A DNA stretch of 64,000 nt from contig NZ_PKIZ01000008.1 of NCBI RefSeq assembly GCF_002847825.1, positions 46,507 through 110,506 on the forward strand, written 5' to 3'. Under the pieces are notes generated by a model, which made no database searches, was not told the origin of the DNA, and saw only the letters and a program-made list of their open reading frames with translations. The DNA comes from Kytococcus schroeteri (lineage in GTDB: Bacteria > Actinomycetota > Actinomycetes > Actinomycetales > Dermatophilaceae). A program made the translations under genes and the position numbers. The stretch's first letter is position 1. Each line of letters begins with the position of its first letter. Positions 36,231-43,938 of this stretch are shown here, in pieces.

Positions 36231-38104
36231 TTGGAGTCCTTGCCCTTCTCGCCGTCCTGGCTGAGCGCCGCGATGAAGGCCTCCTGCGGCACCTCCACCG
36301 TGCCCACCATCTTCATGCGCTTCTTGCCCTCCTTCTGCTTCTCCAGCAGCTTGCGCTTGCGGCTGATGTCGCCGCCGTAGCACTTGGAGAGCACGTCCTT
36401 GCGGATGGCGCGGATGGTCTCGCGCGCGATGATCCGCGAGCCCACGGCGGCCTGGATGGGCACCTCGAACTGCTGGCGCGGGATGAGCTCCTTGAGCTTG
36501 CCGGCCATCTCCACGCCATAGGCGTAGGCCTTGTCCTTGTGCACGATGGAGCTGAAGGCGTCCACCTGGTCACCCTGCAGCAGGATGTCCACCTTCACCA
36601 GGTCGGCCTCCTGCGAGCCCGCCTCGGAGTACTCGAAGGACGCGTAACCCTTGGTGCGGGACTTCAGGTTGTCGAAGAAGTCGAAGACGATCTCGGCCAG
36701 CGGCAGCGTGTATCGCATCTCCACGCGGTCCTCGGAGAGGTAGTCCATGCCACCGAGGGTGCCGCGCCGGTTCTGGCACAGCTCCATGACCGAGCCGATG
36801 AACTCGCTCGGCGTGAGGATGGTGGCCTTGACCACGGGCTCGGTGATGCTGGCCACCTTGCCGGCGGGGAACTCGCTCGGGTTGGTCACCACCACCTCGG
36901 TGCCGTCCTCCATGCGCACCGTGTAGATCACGTTGGGCATGGTGCTGATGAGGTCGAGGTTGAACTCGCGCGACAGGCGCTCGCGCACGATCTCCAGGTG
37001 GAGCATCCCCAGGAAGCCCACGCGGAAGCCGAAACCGAGGGCCGCGGAGGTCTCGGGCTCGTACACCAGCGCGGCGTCGTTGAGCTTCAGCTTGTCCAGC
37101 GCGTCACGCAGCACGGGGTAGTCCGAGCCGTCGATCGGGTACAGGCCCGAGTACACCATCGGGTTGGGGTCCTTGTACCCGCCGATGGCCTCGCCCGCCG
37201 GCTGCGCCGAGGAGGTGACCGTGTCACCCACCTTGGACTGGCGCACGTCCTTCACGCCCGTGATGAGGTACCCGGTCTCGCCGACACCCAGGCCCTTGGT
37301 GGGCAGCGGCTCGGGCGAGATGATGCCGATCTCCAGCAGCTCGTGCGTGGCCCCGGTGGACATCATCTGGATCTTCTCGCGAGGGGTGAGCTGACCGTCC
37401 ACCACGCGGACGTAGGTCACCACGCCGCGGTAGGTGTCGTAGACGGAGTCGAAGATCATCGCGCGGGCCGGGGCGTCCGCGTCGCCCACCGGGGCCGGGA
37501 TCCGGTCCACGATGTGGTCGAGCAGCTCGGTGACGCCCTCACCGGTCTTGCCCGAGACCTTGAGCACGTCCTCGGGCTCGCAGCCGATGAGGCCGGCGAT
37601 CTCCTCGGCGTACCTCTCCGGCTGTGCGGCCGGCAGGTCGATCTTGTTGAGCACCGGGATGATGGTGAGCTCGTTCTCCATCGCCAGGTACAGGTTGGCC
37701 AGGGTCTGCGCCTCGATGCCCTGGGCGGCGTCCACGAGCAGGATCGCGCCCTCGCAGGCGGCCAGGGAGCGCGACACCTCGTAGGTGAAGTCCACGTGAC
37801 CCGGGGTGTCGATCATGTTCAGGACGAAGGTCTCCTGGTCCTTGCCCTCCCCCAGCGCCCAGGGCATGCGCACGGCCTGGGACTTGATGGTGATGCCGCG
37901 TTCGCGCTCGATGTCCATGCGGTCCAGGTACTGCGCGCGCATGTCGCGGGCCTGCACCACCTCGGTGATCTGCAGCATGCGGTCGGCCAGTGTCGACTTG
38001 CCGTGGTCGATGTGGGCGATGATGCAGAAGTTGCGGATCTGCGACGGCGGGGTGGCGGCCGGCTGCAGAGCGGTGTGCGCGACGGGGGACACGGAGCGGG
38101 GCAC
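36227..38104 (-). CDS. lepA: elongation factor 4 (LepA)
   Basis: This 625-residue translational GTPase shows G1 [15 protein letters not shown]2 RGITIKSQ, G3 DTPGHVDF, G4 [13 protein letters not shown], and the C-terminal LepA-specific block ([20 protein letters not shown]). It is thought to aid 30S assembly and rescue stalled ribosomes. It starts at GTG after a ~20-residue Ser/Pro/Ala-rich extension. The Shine-Dalgarno site is weak. trmB is coupled downstream. Confidence 0.97.
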   Translation of the reverse strand: MPRSVSPVAHTALQPAATPPSQIRNFCIIAHIDHGKSTLADRMLQITEVVQARDMRAQYLDRMDIERERGITIKSQAVRMPWALGEGKDQETFVLNMIDTPGHVDFTYEVSRSLAACEGAILLVDAAQGIEAQTLANLYLAMENELTIIPVLNKIDLPAAQPERYAEEIAGLIGCEPEDVLKVSGKTGEGVTELLDHIVDRIPAPVGDADAPARAMIFDSVYDTYRGVVTYVRVVDGQLTPREKIQMMSTGATHELLEIGIISPEPLPTKGLGVGETGYLITGVKDVRQSKVGDTVTSSAQPAGEAIGGYKDPNPMVYSGLYPIDGSDYPVLRDALDKLKLNDAALVYEPETSAALGFGFRVGFLGMLHLEIVRERLSREFNLDLISTMPNVIYTVRMEDGTEVVVTNPSEFPAGKVASITEPVVKATILTPSEFIGSVMELCQNRRGTLGGMDYLSEDRVEMRYTLPLAEIVFDFFDNLKSRTKGYASFEYSEAGSQEADLVKVDILLQGDQVDAFSSIVHKDKAYAYGVEMAGKLKELIPRQQFEVPIQAAVGSRIIARETIRAIRKDVLSKCYGGDISRKRKLLEKQKEGKKRMKMVGTVEVPQEAFIAALSQDGEKGKDSK

Positions 38105-38190
38105 CTCGTGGGTCGATGGGGTGTACGGGCGTCGGGTCAGTCTTTCACGTCACGGTCGGCCCCCGTGGCCGCCGGCCCGCGGCGCGGCCC

Positions 38191-38212
38191 GGGGCCGGGG
38201 CCGGGGCCGGGG
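38191..38212. repeat. GGGGCC tandem repeat, G-quadruplex motif
   Basis: Four G4 runs separated by CC lie upstream of lepA between two genes transcribed leftward. The plus strand could form a two-layer or larger G-quadruplex. Confidence 0.7.
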
Positions 38213-38217
38213 ACGGA

Positions 38218-38257
38218 TGAGGGGCCGCCCTGCGGTCTCCGCACGGACGGCCCCTCA
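38218..38257. terminator. terminator after csbD
   Basis: A two-part stem (TGAGGGGCCG and CCCTGCGG against their complements, one bulge) around a 3-base loop lies 20 bases past the csbD stop, separating it from lepA. Confidence 0.8.
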
Positions 38258-38276
38258 CCGGGTCGGAGGCCTCAGC

Positions 38277-38450
38277 TCACTTGCCGAAGGCGTCCTTGAC
38301 GTTCTCGCCGGCCTGCTTGAGGTTGGCGCAGGCCTGGTCGCTCTGACCCTCGGCCTGGAGACGCGGGTTGTCCGTCGCGTCGCCCATGGCCTCCTTGGCC
38401 TTGCCCTTCGCCTCGTCGGCGGCGTTGCCCAGCTTGTCAGCGATACCCAT
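38277..38450 (-). CDS. CsbD family stress protein
   Basis: This 57-residue protein opens MGIADKLGNAADEAKGKAKEAMGDATDN and is predicted helical with alternating Lys/Glu/Ala, matching the CsbD-like family of general-stress proteins. It retains the LQAEGQSDQACANLKQAGENVKDAFGK end. The ATG has GGAGG 8 bases upstream. It is a single-gene transcript. The molecular role is unknown. Confidence 0.88.
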   Translation of the reverse strand: MGIADKLGNAADEAKGKAKEAMGDATDNPRLQAEGQSDQACANLKQAGENVKDAFGK

Positions 38451-38560
38451 GGCGGGCCTCCTTCCTGCCCCGGCTCTCGGGGCGTCGTTCCACCCCACCC
38501 TCTCCCCTGACCGCCCCTGGCGCAAGAGCAGCCGCCCTCGACGCACACCTCGAAGGCCGT

Positions 38561-38566
38561 TAACGT
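38561..38566 (+). promoter_or_regulatory. leaderless -10 element for 44-aa protein
   Basis: TAACGT is followed by 7 bases and the ATG at 38574. Confidence 0.55.
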
Positions 38567-38573
38567 CGTGGGT

Positions 38574-38708
38574 ATGGCATGGCAGCAGATCGCGAACCGA
38601 GTTGGACGCATCGTCACCCGGCGGCTGGTGAGCCGTGGGGTACGGGCCGGGATGAACCGTGCGGAGCGGGGCGGACAGCAGCCCCGTCAGCAGCGCCCTC
38701 GGTCCTGA
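38574..38708 (+). CDS. small basic protein (44 aa)
   Basis: The reading frame MAWQQIANRVGRIVTRRLVSRG...PRQQRPRS encodes 44 residues, rich in Arg and Gln and lacking a membrane helix. The case for expression is the TAACGT hexamer placed exactly as in the leaderless genes elsewhere in the window. A longer overlapping frame (38579-39070) has no start signal. No family is recognised; the N-terminal half could form an amphipathic basic helix. Confidence 0.5.
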   Translation: MAWQQIANRVGRIVTRRLVSRGVRAGMNRAERGGQQPRQQRPRS

Positions 38709-39190
38709 ACGGACCCGGGCCGCACGCCTCGGCCGGCGCGCTGGCCGCAGCGCTCCGTGTGCTGCACCGTCAGGGTGCGGTGACCCTCACCGGGTGCCCG
38801 TGCGAGCCGGCCCGTGGTGCTGGACGCCCACGGGGTGCGTTTGCGCGGTGTCGATCCGGTGCCCGGGGGGACCTCCTCCCGCCCCGACGGACCACCATCC
38901 CGGTGAAGAACCAGCCCGGTGGCCGCTGCGCCGTGATGCCCCTCACCCAGGAGGGTGTCCACCGACTGGCCGCGCACCCTCCGACCGTTCCCCTCGTGGT
39001 CGGCCCCAAGCGGTACCTGGGCGTCCACGTCCGCCACCTGCTGCTTCCCCGGCATCGAGGGGATGACTGAGGACGAGGTGGTGCACCTCTTCACCGAGGC
39101 GCACCGCCCCTTCGCGGCTCACCCTGCCGGGTGAGCCGCACGATCCGCCGCCCGTGGTCGGTGGGAACCTGACTCCCCACCCGGCAACGC
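38709..39190. other. 480-base stretch without a confident gene
   Basis: No frame here has both a start signal and protein-like sequence throughout. One frame near the end reads CCFPGIEGMTEDEVVHLFTEAHRPFAAHPAG then stops at 39135, which looks like a real C-terminus. Another frame gives RTTIPVKNQPGGRCAVMPLTQEGVHRLAAHPPTVPLVVGPKRYLG. Together they may be the remains of a frameshifted gene on the plus strand. I do not recognise the family. Confidence 0.35.
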
Positions 39191-39222
39191 AGAAGGCCCA
39201 CACCACACGGTGTGGGCCTTCT
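39191..39222 (-). terminator. terminator after tRNA-Ala
   Basis: A perfect 14-bp stem (AGAAGGCCCACACC and complement) with loop ACAC lies five bases past the tRNA 3' end. Confidence 0.85.
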
Positions 39223-39227
39223 CGATG

Positions 39228-39300
39228 TGGAGCTAAGGGGATTCGAACCCCTGACCTCTTCCATGCCATGGAAGCGCGCTACCAACTGCGCCATAGCCCC
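39228..39300 (-). tRNA. tRNA-Ala (GGC)
   Basis: A 73-nt cloverleaf: acceptor GGGGCTA, anticodon stem-loop CTTCCATGGCATGGAAG with GGC anticodon, T-arm AGGGG-TTCGAAT-CCCCT, discriminator A. CCA is not encoded. Confidence 0.95.
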
Positions 39301-39337
39301 GTATCTGGGAGCCGCTCTCTCGGAGCGACCGGTGAAT

Positions 39338-39366
39338 ATTACACACATCTTCCCCTCGAATGCCAA
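39338..39366 (-). promoter_or_regulatory. tRNA-Ala promoter
   Basis: On the minus strand TTGGCA (39361-39366) is separated by 17 bases from TGTAAT (39338-39343). Each hexamer matches five of six consensus positions, the best sigma-A-type promoter in the window. Confidence 0.75.
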
Positions 39367-39396
39367 ATCGGCTTCGTGGTGCGGAATCCTCGGCCC

Positions 39397-40008
39397 TCAG
39401 ACGCCCTCGACACCCACGTTCCAGGCGTCGAGGACCCATCCGGAGCCCCCGATGGTGACCTGAGCCCACCGCGTGTTGCCCAGCGGCCCCAGGGAGGACT
39501 GCGTCAGACCGAGCCGGCTGGCCACCAGGGCGCGCGTGGAGAGCCCGTGCCCCACCACGAGGAGGGTTCCCCCCTCATCGATCCCCCGGAGGTGCTCCTC
39601 GACGGCCTCACCGACACGGACGACGCACTCGGCCAGGGTCTCCCCCGTCCCTCCACGTCGCGGGTCCTCCCCGGACCGCAGGGCGGCCAGGGTGTCCGCC
39701 CACCGCGGGTCCCCGGCCAGCTCGCTGCGGAGCCTGCCCTGCCACTGGCCCATGTGCACCTCGCGCAGTCGCGCGTCGGTGAGGACCCCCACCCCCAGCA
39801 GGTCCCCCACCTCCCGGGCGGTCGCCGAGGCCCGGGCCAGGTCCGAGCTCACCACCGCGTCCGGGCGCAGACCGGCCAGCAGGGGCGCAGCGCGCCGCGC
39901 CTGCTCGCGTCCGGTCCGGTCCAGGGGCGTGTCCGCCTGCCCCTGGTAGCGGCCGGCCGCGTTGTCCGCGGTCCGGCCGTGGCGCTGCAGCAGCAGCGTC
40001 CGGGTCAC
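39397..40008 (-). CDS. histidine phosphatase family protein (GpgP-like)
   Basis: This 203-residue phosphatase has the phospho-His motif LLLQRHGRTADN near the N-terminus, the second Arg in SSDLARASATA, the acid/base Glu in REVHMGQWQG and the second His in VVGHGLSTRAL. In mycobacteria the gene at this place after rsfS encodes glucosyl-3-phosphoglycerate phosphatase GpgP, so that role is possible. GTG 40008 overlaps the rsfS stop. The tail reaches to within 97 bases of tRNA-Ala. Confidence 0.88.
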   Translation of the reverse strand: MTRTLLLQRHGRTADNAAGRYQGQADTPLDRTGREQARRAAPLLAGLRPDAVVSSDLARASATAREVGDLLGVGVLTDARLREVHMGQWQGRLRSELAGDPRWADTLAALRSGEDPRRGGTGETLAECVVRVGEAVEEHLRGIDEGGTLLVVGHGLSTRALVASRLGLTQSSLGPLGNTRWAQVTIGGSGWVLDAWNVGVEGV

Positions 40009-40448
40009 TGACCGTCCTGCGGCAGCCACCACGGGCGCTGGGCCTCGGCCTCGGACTGGGCGGCGGTCTCCCCGCGGCCCTCCGGGTGCTCGGGCAGCTG
40101 CAGGTCCACCGCGGGGCAGTCCTTCCACAGGCGCTGCAGGTCGTAGAACTCGCGGTCCTCGGTGTGCTGCACGTGCAGCACCACGTCGCCGAAGTCCACG
40201 AGGACCCAGCGGTTCTCGCGCTCCCCCTCGCGCCGGCGCGGCTTGACGCCCGCCGCGATGCAGGCGTCGGTCACGGCATCGACCACGGCGTGCACCTGGC
40301 GCTCGGTGGGCGCGGACGCGATGAGGAAGATGTCCGTCAGGGCGAGGTGCTCGCTGACGTCCAGCGCCACGATCTCCTCGGCGAACTTGTCGTCGGCGGC
40401 GCGGGCGGCGGTGCGGGCCAGCTCGATGGCCTCGGGGGTGGCGGTCAC
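40005..40448 (-). CDS. rsfS: ribosomal silencing factor RsfS
   Basis: This 147-residue protein binds uL14 and blocks subunit joining in starvation. Family motifs: [78 protein letters not shown]. The C-terminal ~25 residues are extra. GTG start overlaps the nadD stop (GTGA). Confidence 0.95.
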   Translation of the reverse strand: MTATPEAIELARTAARAADDKFAEEIVALDVSEHLALTDIFLIASAPTERQVHAVVDAVTDACIAAGVKPRRREGERENRWVLVDFGDVVLHVQHTEDREFYDLQRLWKDCPAVDLQLPEHPEGRGETAAQSEAEAQRPWWLPQDGQ

Positions 40449-41158
40449 GCGGTGTCCTCCTGGACGGGGTCTGCGGAGTCGGTCGCCGGCGTCACCCGTG
40501 CGGGGGCCGGAGTGCTGTCGTGCTCGGGGGTGGCCGACGGCAGGATGGCGTCGAAGTCCTCGCCCTCCCCCGCCGTGGCCTCGGGCGTGTAGAGGCCGTG
40601 CTTGTTGATGTACTGCACCACGCCGTCCGGCACCAGGTACCAGACCGGCAGCCCGGACTCGACGCGGTGGCGGCAGTCGGTGGAGCTGATGGCCATGGCC
40701 GGGATCTCGGTGAGCGTCACCTTGTCCTGCGGCAGGCCGGTGGCGCTCAGCTCGTGGCCCGGCCGGCTCACGCCGATGAAGTGCGCGAGCTCCCAGAGCT
40801 CCTCGACGCCCTTCCAGGACAGGATCTGCCCGAGGGCGTCGGCACCGGTGATGAAGAAGAGCTCGGCCTCGGGGTACATCCGCTTGAGGTCAACGAGCGT
40901 GTCCCGCGTGTACGTGGGGCCCGGCCGGTCGATGTCGACCCGGCTCACCGAGAAGCGGGGGTTGGACGCGGTGGCGACCACCGTCATCAGGTAGCGGTCC
41001 TCGGCCGGGGAGACGCGCTTGCCCTCCTTCTGCCACGGGCGACCCGTGGGGACGAAGAGCACCTGGTCGAGACCGAAGGTGGCGGCCACCTCGCTGGCCG
41101 CCACCAGGTGTCCGTGGTGGATGGGGTCGAAGGTCCCACCCATCACACCGAGACGCAT
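40445..41158 (-). CDS. nadD: nicotinate-mononucleotide adenylyltransferase
   Basis: This 237-residue nucleotidyltransferase forms deamido-NAD from NaMN and [15 protein letters not shown] (residues 7-18) holds the HxGH motif and [11 protein letters not shown] replaces the usual ISST-x-IR. A ~40-residue Asp/Glu/Pro-rich tail is extra compared with typical NadD (about 200). The ATG lies 2 bases after the upstream small membrane gene. An in-frame upstream ATG would run into that gene. Confidence 0.95.
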   Translation of the reverse strand: MRLGVMGGTFDPIHHGHLVAASEVAATFGLDQVLFVPTGRPWQKEGKRVSPAEDRYLMTVVATASNPRFSVSRVDIDRPGPTYTRDTLVDLKRMYPEAELFFITGADALGQILSWKGVEELWELAHFIGVSRPGHELSATGLPQDKVTLTEIPAMAISSTDCRHRVESGLPVWYLVPDGVVQYINKHGLYTPEATAGEGEDFDAILPSATPEHDSTPAPARVTPATDSADPVQEDTA

Positions 41159-41160
41159 CG

Positions 41161-41391
41161 TCAGCGACGACCCGCCCGGCTCCGTCGACGCCCGTGACGG
41201 ATGTGGTCGGCGGCGAACTCCTCGTCGCGCGGGTCCATGGGCACGGCGTGGCGGAACTGCCACAGGATGAACAGCAGCGCCATGAGGACGGCCAGCGCGA
41301 TGACGCCGAACCAGATGGGGGCGAAGGGGAGCTCCATGCCGTGGTGGGCGGACTCCCCGCCCTCGGTGATGACCGCGAGAACGTTGTGCAT
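41161..41391 (-). CDS. small single-pass membrane protein upstream of nadD
   Basis: This 76-residue protein opens [44 protein letters not shown], with one helix at about residues 27-47, and has a basic and acidic tail with [12 protein letters not shown]. Start ATG 41391 is chosen because TAGGAT lies 7 bases upstream; an ATG at 41400 falls inside that hexamer. It leads a nadD-rsfS-phosphatase operon with a 2-base gap to nadD. Similar small proteins occur at this place in related genomes; the role is unknown. Confidence 0.7.
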   Translation of the reverse strand: MHNVLAVITEGGESAHHGMELPFAPIWFGVIALAVLMALLFILWQFRHAVPMDPRDEEFAADHIRHGRRRSRAGRR

Positions 41392-41398
41392 GAGGGGC

Positions 41399-41404
41399 AT
41401 CCTA
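41399..41404 (-). promoter_or_regulatory. leaderless -10 element for nadD operon
   Basis: TAGGAT on the minus strand is followed by 7 bases and the ATG at 41391. Confidence 0.55.
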
Positions 41405-41418
41405 CCGGCCGGCACCCG

Positions 41419-42921
41419 TCAGTCGTCGGCGGTCCAGATGCCCGCGCGGCGCTCGGCCTCCATCTCCCGGCGCACCTCGCTCTCGGCGTCCTTGCGGGCG
41501 TGGAAGGCCTCGCGCTTCTCCGCGCGGGTAGGGCGCGAACGCTCCTCCAGGCGCAGGTCCGAACCGCGCGACCCCAGGTGCTCCGCCCCGGCGGTGATGG
41601 TGGGCTCCCAGTCGAACACGATGCCGTCCCCGGCCCCGATGACGACCGTGTCACCGGCCACGGCCCCGGCGGCCACCAGCTGGTCCTCGACCCCGGCGCG
41701 CTGCAGGCGGTCGGCCAGGTAGCCGACGGCCTCGTCGTTGGCGAAGTCGGTCTGCTTGGTCCAGCGCTCCACGCGCTCCCCGACCACCCGGAAGAAGTGG
41801 CCGTCGTGGGTGTTCTCGCGGGTGATGGTGAATCCGCTGTCGTCGCGCGCCTTCGGGCGCACCACCACACGCTCGGGCTCGGCCGGCGGCAGGCTGGCCC
41901 GGTGGGCAGCCACGTGACGGGCCAGGGAGAACTTCAGCGGCTCCAGGCCCATGTGAGCCACCGCGGAGACGACGTGCACCTCGACACCGCGCTCACGCAG
42001 CATCGGCTCCACCATCTCGGCCAGCTCGCGCGCCTCGGGCACGTCGGCCTTGTTGAGCACCACCACCCGGGTGCGCTCGGCCAACGGCCGGCCGCCCAGC
42101 GCCTCGTCGGGCACGTACTGGCGCAGCTCGGCCTCGATGACGTCGAGGTCGGTGAGCGGGTCACGGCCCGGCTCGAGGGTGGCGCAGTCCACCACGTGCA
42201 CCAGGACGCCGCAGCGCTCCACGTGGCGCAGGAACTCCAGGCCCAGCCCCTTGCCCTGCGCGGCACCCGGGATGAGCCCCGGGACGTCGGCCACGGTGAA
42301 GCGGGCGTCGCCGGCGGTGACGACGCCGAGGTTGGGCACCAGGGTGGTGAAGGGGTAGTCGGCGATCTTCGGGCGCGCCGAGCTGAGCACGGAGACCAGC
42401 GAGGACTTGCCAGCCGAGGGAAAACCGATGAGGGCCACGTCGGCCAGGGTCTTGAGCTCCAGGACGAGCTCGACCTCCTCGCCGGGCTCGCCGAGCAGCG
42501 CGAAGCCGGGCGCCTTGCGACGGCGGGAGGCCAGCGCCTTGTTGCCCAGGCCGCCGACGCCACCGCGGGCGGCGATGAAACGGGTCCCGTGGCCCACGAG
42601 GTCGGCGAGCACCTCGCCGGAGCGGGTCTTCACCACCGTGCCCTCGGGCACCCGGAGCACCATGTCCTCGCCGTTGGCGCCGTTGCGCTCGTCGCCCTCC
42701 CCCGGCTGGCCGTTGGGGGCGCTGCGGTGCGGTCCGCGGTGGTACTCCAGCAGCGTGGTCACCTGGGCGTCGACCTCCAGGACGACGTCACCACCGTGCC
42801 CACCGTTGCCGCCGTCGGGTCCGCCGAGCGGCTTGAACTTCTCACGGTGCACGGAGGCCACGCCGTGGCCACCCTTGCCGGCGGCGAGGTGCAGGACCAC
42901 GCGGTCCACGAAGGTCGTCAT
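41419..42921 (-). CDS. obgE: GTPase Obg (ObgE/CgtA)
   Basis: This 500-residue GTPase has the Gly-rich Obg fold ([36 protein letters not shown]), a G domain (G1 [13 protein letters not shown]3 [10 protein letters not shown]4 NKAD) and a C-terminal OCT domain (TQ...[24 protein letters not shown]). A charged 60-residue tail follows. It acts in 50S assembly and stress control. ATG 42921 has GGAGACC upstream. It follows rpmA after a strong terminator. Confidence 0.96.
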   Translation of the reverse strand: MTTFVDRVVLHLAAGKGGHGVASVHREKFKPLGGPDGGNGGHGGDVVLEVDAQVTTLLEYHRGPHRSAPNGQPGEGDERNGANGEDMVLRVPEGTVVKTRSGEVLADLVGHGTRFIAARGGVGGLGNKALASRRRKAPGFALLGEPGEEVELVLELKTLADVALIGFPSAGKSSLVSVLSSARPKIADYPFTTLVPNLGVVTAGDARFTVADVPGLIPGAAQGKGLGLEFLRHVERCGVLVHVVDCATLEPGRDPLTDLDVIEAELRQYVPDEALGGRPLAERTRVVVLNKADVPEARELAEMVEPMLRERGVEVHVVSAVAHMGLEPLKFSLARHVAAHRASLPPAEPERVVVRPKARDDSGFTITRENTHDGHFFRVVGERVERWTKQTDFANDEAVGYLADRLQRAGVEDQLVAAGAVAGDTVVIGAGDGIVFDWEPTITAGAEHLGSRGSDLRLEERSRPTRAEKREAFHARKDAESEVRREMEAERRAGIWTADD

Positions 42922-42963
42922 CAGGGGTCTCCGGTACTGCTCGGGGGTGGGTGGTGCACAACG

Positions 42964-43004
42964 CCGACGGGGGCGATGCCTCAGTGTGGCATCGCCCCCG
43001 TCGG
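42964..43004 (-). terminator. terminator between rpmA and obgE
   Basis: A perfect 17-bp stem (CCGACGGGGGCGATGCC and complement) with a 7-base loop. It ends rplU-rpmA or attenuates read-through into obgE. Confidence 0.85.
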
Positions 43005-43054
43005 GGTGGTCGCCGTGGCGACCTCGTCGCGGTGCGTGACCGCGGGAAACCGTG

Positions 43055-43318
43055 TCAGGCGGTGGCGTCGGCGCCCACGACGGACACCGTCTTGCGGCCG
43101 CGCTTGCTGCCGAACTCGACGGAACCGGCGGACAGCGCGAACAGCGTGTCGTCCTTGCCGCGGCCCACGTTCTCACCGGGGTGGAAGTGGGTGCCGCGCT
43201 GACGCACGATGATCTCGCCGGCGTTCACCAACTGGCCACCGAAGCGCTTCACGCCGAGGCGCTGCGCGTTCGAGTCACGGCCGTTCTTGGACGAAGACAC
43301 GCCCTTCTTGCTTGCCAT
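43055..43318 (-). CDS. rpmA: 50S ribosomal protein bL27
   Basis: This 87-residue protein opens [28 protein letters not shown] and contains [27 protein letters not shown], the L27 signature. Its N-terminus lies near the peptidyl-transferase centre; there is no Prp-cleaved N-terminal extension like that of Firmicutes. It is preceded by rplU with a 42-base gap. Confidence 0.98.
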   Translation of the reverse strand: MASKKGVSSSKNGRDSNAQRLGVKRFGGQLVNAGEIIVRQRGTHFHPGENVGRGKDDTLFALSAGSVEFGSKRGRKTVSVVGADATA

Positions 43319-43360
43319 GTCGCTTCTCCCTCGTTCTGCTCGATCGGGCCCGGAGGCTGA

Positions 43361-43669
43361 TCAGGCGTTGATCGCCGTGATCTTGACCTCGGTCAGCGGC
43401 TGGCGGTGACCCTGGCGCCGCTTGTAACCGGTCTTGTTCTTGTAGTGCTGGATGGTGATCTTGGGGCCCTTGGCGGCACCCACGATCTCGGCCTTCACGC
43501 TCGCCGAGGCGAGCTTGTCGGAGGCGGCGGTGACGGTGGAGCCGTCGACGAGCAGGAGCGGCTGCAGGTCAATGCTCTCGCCGGGCTCACCGGCCACCTT
43601 GTCGACGGTGAGCACGTCACCGACGGAAACCTTCTCCTGGCGGCCACCGGCGCGGACGATCGCGTACAC
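43361..43669 (-). CDS. rplU: 50S ribosomal protein bL21
   Basis: This 102-residue protein opens [25 protein letters not shown] and has the [25 protein letters not shown] tail of L21. GTG 43669 gives the standard length; an ATG ten codons upstream would add a nonconserved [10 protein letters not shown]. It is expressed from a promoter inside the end of rne with a leader of about 235 bases. Confidence 0.97.
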   Translation of the reverse strand: MYAIVRAGGRQEKVSVGDVLTVDKVAGEPGESIDLQPLLLVDGSTVTAASDKLASASVKAEIVGAAKGPKITIQHYKNKTGYKRRQGHRQPLTEVKITAINA

Positions 43670-43909
43670 GTTGAGCTCACTCTCTGGTCTGCTGGACAAC
43701 TGGTTCGGGGTGTTCGTGACGACCCCGGGCGAGCCCTGGGGCCGATGGGCACCGTGCCCGGTCGGGCGGGCGCCTCACGGATCGTGACGAACGACGGCGC
43801 GCCACTCGCTGCTCCATGCGCTCTCGCACAGGGGCCTCGGGGTCGCGTTCCCTCCACCACCTCGTTGCTCACGAGGTCCGAAGAGACACGGTCGGCGCGC
43901 CGACGTTCC

Positions 43910-43938
43910 ACTCTACATGTTCGGTGACCTCGGCTCAA
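43910..43938 (-). promoter_or_regulatory. rplU-rpmA promoter inside rne 3' end
   Basis: On the minus strand TTGAGC (43933-43938) is followed after 17 bases by TAGAGT (43910-43915). The leader to the rplU GTG is about 235 bases and holds a CCTCGT-N5-ACGAGG hairpin and a GTCGGCGCGCCGAC palindrome. Confidence 0.6.
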
